Source: Pteria penguin
Taxonomy: Eukaryota; Mollusca; Bivalvia; Pterioida; Pteriidae
Direction: 5' to 3'
Length of the DNA: 64,000 nucleotides
NCBI GenBank assembly: GCA_035048485.1
Contig: CM068580.1
Location: forward strand, 38,412,085-38,476,084
Part shown: in pieces, positions 59,098-64,000 of the stretch
Layout: every line of letters starts with the position of its first letter
Numbering within the stretch: the stretch's first letter is position 1
Translations under genes and position numbers: made by a program
The notes under the pieces: model-generated
Databases searched by the model: none
Told to the model about the DNA's origin: nothing
What the model saw: only the letters and a program-made list of their open reading frames with translations

Positions 59098-60898
59098 TCA
59101 GCACGTTGTCGTTGATCTTCGTTTGATCTCACTGAGTTCCACGAGAGTACCGCGTGGTAACACACTGCCCTGATCAGCGCTCTGTATCGAGTCCGTGTCG
59201 GACTCCATGAACACGTCAGCTGGTTCGTCGTCCGTCAAGCTAATATTTGTAATTAAGTCCAATGTTTTGAGACTTGAGTTTCTATTTTTGGATTTTGCTG
59301 TTGGGATGTGTTGTATCATCTGCTGACTAGTGTCCATCTCGGGAGATAACTTAATCATTGTACTATACGACAGGGCGTACTTCCTACATAAATGTTTTGC
59401 ATCGATATAGGACTGTAGTTCCGAAAATTCTTTCTCGTTTTCAGCAGTATTGACATTGCACGGGGAGTTTATGGGAATTTCAAAGAGAACATTCCGTTTG
59501 TTCATGACAGTGCTTCCAATAATAGTCTCTTCAATGAAACTGTTTTTCAGTGCCAACATCCCAGTAAAGATGCAAGGTACCACCGGTGCTTTCCCGTATA
59601 TCAATCTTACTTTTAATGGCAGTTCAAAATCACTTATAATGTCTTTAAGACGAAACACTGTCCTCGAGTCTGTGCTTCCTTTTTCATACACAATATTAAA
59701 TTTGCCATGTGCAGAGCAAGGTACCAGTACCTCCTTGTCGTCAATGTCCGAACATTTGAGATATTTCACCTCAGTAGTCGTCCATTCTTCTTTTTTCTTT
59801 TTATGAACACCTGTTTCTGCACATGTTTTCCATTTCGCTGAAAAGTTTCCGTTCACACGAAGCACAGAACCGGCGGGAATCATGCGTTCTTTATACGTTT
59901 GTTGTCCCTCGTCTGCTTCCACGATTCTTATAGCCCGGATTTGGGTTCTCGTGAAGAATTTTCTTGGCATGATTGTAGCCACTTCAGAGATAGATTTACA
60001 GAAAGGTCCTCTGCCAAAGTCAGGGGGAACCAGCTCGTACCATCCTGAAAAGTTCAAGAAGCGGGCAAAATCATAAAACGGATGAAATATACACTTATAA
60101 TTATATTGCTTTTGTCACTTAGTGAGATTGTTCTCGTATGGTAACTTATTATATATTTACTATAATTTTCCAGAATATGTGAATGATATATTGTTTTTGT
60201 TTGTTTTACGCTACCTCCACAAACTCCACCCTTTCCCACACCATGGCGTCATAATATTACAGTTGATTAGAAGAACTACGGTCTAGTAGTAAAGCGCTCG
60301 GGTTGCAGAGAAGACGATCCGGGTTCGAATTCCGGAGTTTGCCACTATGTGTAAAAGGTTCGTATCCTCCTTTTCCTATGTCGCAAAAGAACTGAAAATT
60401 GTTTAAAAGTCATAAACGTCATCTAACTTACCTACATCCCGGGTATTCGAGTTATGGGTAACTAACCTACATCCCGGGTGCTCGGGTTATGAGTAACTAA
60501 CCTACATGCCGGGTGCTCAAGTTATGGTTAACTAAGGCTCATGAATAACATGCGAGATTTTCCTGCTTTGCTTCACAGTTATTGGACCTATACCTAATGT
60601 GACCAAGAGCTGTCCTGATTCCCACCCAAGACCTTCTCGTTAACGGTTCTACTTCACTGGGTTTCAATAATAATGAAAGGGATTTGCGAAAACACACTTG
60701 TACCTTATACCTAAAATTCCTCCCCGTAATGAGATTATCTCGAACAACATTCCTTTAATCAGATTTAGTCTTTTTATACCGTAAACAGATTGATGTTACA
60801 AAGTATACACGTATACATGTATTTATATACATGTATATACACACGTTTCGTTTCGTAACGTGAAACGTGAACGTGGGGGTTGGGCAGTTCCTATGGGA

Positions 60899-60959
<61 letters not shown>

Positions 60960-61100
60960 CACAAAGACACTACAGCTAACAAGGCACCCTATAATTAACT
61001 TATATTCGTTCCCCGTCTGGGACTCGAACCCACGACCTATGGTACCGGATCACCTAGCTGTCATGCATCCGACCCTCTAACCGACTGAGCTACCCGAGCT

Positions 61101-61190
<90 letters not shown>

Positions 61191-61597
61191 CTCGTCAAAC
61201 CGGTTTTATATATATATATCTATATTACTGTACTAGACAGACATTAGTGATAGACAGTACATGTACCTTCAAAGTCTTCAGGTATCCGTAACGTTTGTCC
61301 CACCTCGAAGTACGGTCCCTTGGCGTCGTGGTATATAGTTCTTGCCTCTATCTGACGCTTCTTACACCATGAGTGTAATAAAACAGGTTGGTGAGAGTAC
61401 ATCTTTAAACCCGGGGGTAATACCCCTTTGCTTGTATTTTCCTCCAACTTACACACTGCTGGCAGTCCGTTTCCATTTTCAAAAGCTCTAAGTGTCTGTA
61501 CCACAAGGGTCCATGTAAAAGATTCCTGGTTACTTTCAGTTGTTGAATTTCTTTCTCCGGCATTGACCAGCAAATCTACTCCGTTCCCTTCTGCCAT
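59098..61597 (-). CDS. CABIT gene C: CABIT protein with short acidic tail, 2 coding exons
   Basis: Exon 1 is 61597-61267 (start ATG 61597), exon 2 is 60044-59098. The splice is G|gtacat ... ttttcag|GATGG, phase 1, giving 425 aa. The first CABIT core is TLRIPEDFEGWY. The second has C208 followed by VLVPCSAHGKF (216-226). RLIYGKAPVVPCIFTG and NKRNVLFEIP align closely with RLVYGRIPNTPCSFSG and NKRNILLELP of gene A, so C is closer to A than to B. After the CABIT fold (to about residue 355) comes a Ser/Asp-rich tail (SLTDDEP, MESDTDSIQ) with no SAM. The stop is a clear TGA. A truncated duplicate of A that lost its SAM, or one whose SAM exon lies undetected downstream, are both possible. The 1.2-kb intron holds two tRNA-like elements and two (TA)n tracts. 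Confidence 0.9.
60275..60350 (+). mobile_element. tRNA-derived SINE head, intron of CABIT gene C
   Basis: A box-A-like 'ggtctagtagtaaagcgctc' and box B 'ccgggttcgaattccgg' are spaced as in a tRNA. The acceptor stem does not close, so this is a SINE head or tRNA relic rather than a functional tRNA gene. Confidence 0.6.
60423..60535. repeat. ~41-45 bp tandem repeat, three copies
   Basis: 'aacctacatcccgggtgctc' + 'gagttatgggtaact' repeats three times with small changes. It is probably the body of the SINE that starts at 60275. Confidence 0.75.
60902..60956. repeat. (TA)n microsatellite
   Basis: Pure alternating TA of about 55 bp, left of the tRNA-like element. Confidence 0.95.
60957..61100 (-). 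mobile_element. tRNA-like SINE between two (TA)n tracts
   Basis: Minus strand: 'gggtagctcagtcggttaga' + 'ggg' (box A), an enlarged anticodon-arm region closed by cggat/atccg, and 'gtgggttcgagtccc' (box B). The 5' ctcggg and 3' sequence do not pair as an acceptor stem, so it is not a normal tRNA. It is a second SINE family, distinct from the one at 39835-40060. Confidence 0.7.
61101..61188. repeat. (TA)n microsatellite
   Basis: Pure alternating TA of about 88 bp. It lies some 80 bp from the exon 1 donor of CABIT gene C. Confidence 0.95.
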
Positions 61598-62984
61598 TAT
61601 TCCCAGACAACAAAAATCTTAATTCATGATACAGGAGACTCCACCATGATCATAAAACAAATACAAACATTCTAAAAATAGTCTGATCGATGACGCGATC
61701 GCTCGTCAAACCGGTTTTATTAAAAGACGATGCCTCAATGGGCATTGTTGTATTCGTTTGACGCACGTACAGGTATACCAAGGTAAAATTCTTATGAAAG
61801 AAACATTAATTTACTTACATATACTGCAGTTAATTTAACAAAAATAAAGAAATGTGAGTGACGTAAATAGATAATTTTTAGAAATGGGAAAAAATTTTAC
61901 CTAGAGACATATGTGTATGTATCTCTCTGATTTTACCCACTTTCCTTACATGTATACTAATTTGTTGTCACTTATTTTATAGATACTATAATGGTTATTA
62001 TTACTTGTGGGTGTTAGAATTAAACAAAAATGTTGCCAACAGAATTTTCTATATGCTAACTTACAGCAACGGATATAAGGAAGAGATACGCTCCCCCAAA
62101 TTTCTCAAGAATTTATTGGTTTGTTTTAAATTCCAAAATGAATTGTGTAATGAAATATTGTAATTAATGAAATGTAATTGAAATATTCATAATGACCGCT
62201 TTAAAGTAGTCATTATGAATATTTTATTACATTTCTTTTAATTGCAATATTTTATAGGACATAATTATCTAAATTAAATCTATTTTAGGGTAGGGTCCTG
62301 ATCATAAAATTAATTATGAAACAGAAAAATAACTTTGTTTCTACAATTTTGGTGCCCCTCCCAAAATTTGGGATCGTTCTGTGTGTAGAATTATTGCAAT
62401 TAAAAATGTTTTCTATCAAATTGAATTTCAGTTTTAGTAAATACGACGTAAGAAAATTTAATTTGAACTTTAACGGAAATATGAAACATGTCTACTACAC
62501 GTAAATATCGGTATACGTGCCAGTGATGTATGTACATTATATGATCTAGAAAGCGTAAGGTATACGGAAAGTAGATCAATGTGTTACAGATTTTATAAAA
62601 ATTGTCTCATTTTAGTGTCTGGAGTATATACACAACGCTACGCGACTGCGAGTACTGATAAACAGATAGTAAATGGACAAATAGGAGACACATAGTCAAA
62701 TAAACGTGTCTCTCTCGATCTCATTTGATTACATACATTATATATGAATGGAGTATGGCAATATATTTATCACTGTACGAAATCAAAGCCAGAGGATAAA
62801 TGTTACTATATATAATTAATTCTTCAGGAGATAAGATCTCACTTTCTCGTCATTATGTATGCTCTTTCTAAATATCTTAATACCTCAACCCAACCCATCC
62901 CAACTTCTCCCTCGAAAAAAGAGAGAACATTTTAGGAATAGTTCTCCTCATTGAGATATCTGCTACAGAGTACACTTAAATAAT
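61598..62984. other. Intergenic upstream of CABIT gene C
   Basis: Presumably carries the gene C promoter. 'gatcgctcgtcaaaccggtt' at 61698 repeats a phrase at 61187 inside the gene, so a duplicated segment lies across exon 1. No exon recognised. Confidence 0.4.
62169..62235. repeat. Short foldback hairpin
   Basis: Arms 62169-62196 and 62209-62235 (gaaatgtaattgaaatattc... inverted) pair around a 12-base loop. Confidence 0.75.
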
Positions 62985-63895
62985 AAGCCGCGCCGACTAG
63001 TACCCACATTATCAGCCGTGGGCCGCGCCGACTAGTACCCACATTATCAGCTGTGGGCCGCGCCGACTAGTAACCACATTATCAGCCGTGGGCCGCGCCG
63101 ACTAGTAACCACATTATCAGCCGTGGGCCGCGCCGACTAGTACCCACATTATCAGCCGTGGGCCGCGCCGACTAGTACCCACATTATCAGCCGTTGGCCG
63201 CGCCGACTAGTAACCACATTATCAGCCGTGGGCCGCGCCGACTAGTACCCACATTATCAGCCGTGGGCCGCGCCGACTAGTACCCACATTAACAGCCGTG
63301 GGCCGAGCCGATTAGTACCTTCATTGTGAGCCGAACCGACGAATACCCTCATTATGAGTCGAGCCGACTAGTACCCTCATTAGGAGCTGAGCCGACGAGT
63401 ACCCTCATTAAAAATCGAACCGACGGATACCCTCATTATCAGCCGAGCTGTCGGGTATCCTCATTATGAAATGAGCCGACGTGTGTCCTCGTGATGAGTC
63501 GAGCCGACGAGTACCCTCAATATGAGCCAAGCCTTCGGGCATCCTCATTATGAGCCCAGCCGACGAGTACCCTCATTATGAGCCGAGCCGAAGAGTGCCC
63601 TCGTGATGAGCTGAGCCGACGATACCCTCATTATGAGCCGAGCCGTCGGGTATCCTCATTATGAGCCAAGCCGATGAGTACCCTCGCGATGGGCCGAGCC
63701 GAAGAATATCCTCATTACAAGTCAAGCCGACGGATACCCTCACTATGAGCCGAGCTGTCGGGTATCCTTATTATGAGCCGAGTCAATGAGTACCCTCATT
63801 ATGAGTCGAGCCGCTGAGTACCCTCATTATGAGTCGAGCCGCTGAGTACCCTCATTATGAGTCGAGCCGACGAGTACCCTCATTATGAGCTGAGC
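62985..63895. repeat. GC-rich minisatellite, 35-bp then ~28-30-bp units
   Basis: Nine near-identical 35-bp units ('gccgcgccgactagtaccca' + 'cattatcagccgtgg') span 62985-63300. About 20 diverged units of ~28-30 bp ('gagccgacgagtaccctcat' + 'tatgagcc') follow to 63895. Base composition is far above the window average. Confidence 0.93.
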
Positions 63896-64000
63896 CGGCG
63901 TAGGTCAGTCTGTCAGGTGGTGCTTGGCTCGTGACTGAGAGGTCCCGTGTTACCGGTGATTAGTCGGCGTTCTGTCTTTCGGATAAGACAGAAGAAGTCT
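63896..64000 (+). mobile_element. SINE, truncated by the window edge
   Basis: 'gtaggtcagtctgtcaggtg' and 'gctcgtgactgagaggtccc' form a degenerate head. Then 'cggcgttctgtctttcggat' + 'aagacag' matches the SINE body seen at 20615 and 39835. Confidence 0.6.

Noticed and set aside
61008..61100. Functional tRNA gene
   Set aside because: Good A and B boxes, but the acceptor stem does not pair and the anticodon arm has an oversized loop; called a SINE head.

Overview
The window looks like AT-rich genomic DNA of a mollusc, most probably a bivalve. It is invertebrate in gene structure (compact exons, GT-AG introns). It is crowded with satellite-bearing elements, foldback elements, tRNA-derived SINEs and GTCCGTC / AGGTCA-rich repeats of the kind known from bivalve genomes. 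Species assignment is inference.

Left part (about 1-27.3 kb). After tandem repeats, and one orphan minus-strand exon (2729-2865) of a gene I cannot name, comes a complete 13-exon plus-strand gene for Wntless (WLS/Evi), the Wnt cargo receptor. Its CDS runs from ATG 4284 to TGA 27294. I assembled all 13 coding exons by homology and splice sites, and every exon joins in phase to give 548 aa. The introns hold a TA-flanked inverted-repeat transposon, hairpins, a 2.3-kb CTCACCTGAG element, a pogo-like element, SINEs, a Tc1 fossil and several satellite arrays. One array ends a few bases before a WLS exon and supplies the tract in front of its 3' splice site.

Middle part (27.3-43.5 kb) is intergenic. 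It holds two adjacent elements with ~146-bp tandem cores, long (TA)n tracts, a 1.65-kb inverted-repeat element with a smaller 146-bp hAT-like element nested in it (perfect 8-bp target duplication), a 66-bp minisatellite open in three frames, a ~200-bp duplication, a SINE, and a broken mariner transposase.

Right part (43.5-61.6 kb) is a cluster of three diverged CABIT-domain genes of the GAREM/THEMIS group. Gene A (minus, 1063 aa) is CABIT + tyrosine- and proline-rich tail + SAM, the GAREM architecture. Gene B (plus, 352 aa) is CABIT only. Gene C (minus, 425 aa) is CABIT plus a short acidic tail. All three have two coding exons, split at the same phase-1 position in the same glycine of the first CABIT core. 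A and B are head to head, B and C tail to tail. The expected role is adaptor or phosphatase-modulating signalling downstream of receptor tyrosine kinases or immune receptors (inference from the family). Between A and B lie a TATG microsatellite, a fragment resembling a Cys-loop receptor, and an AC-rich minisatellite. The window ends in a GC-rich 35-bp minisatellite and the start of another SINE.
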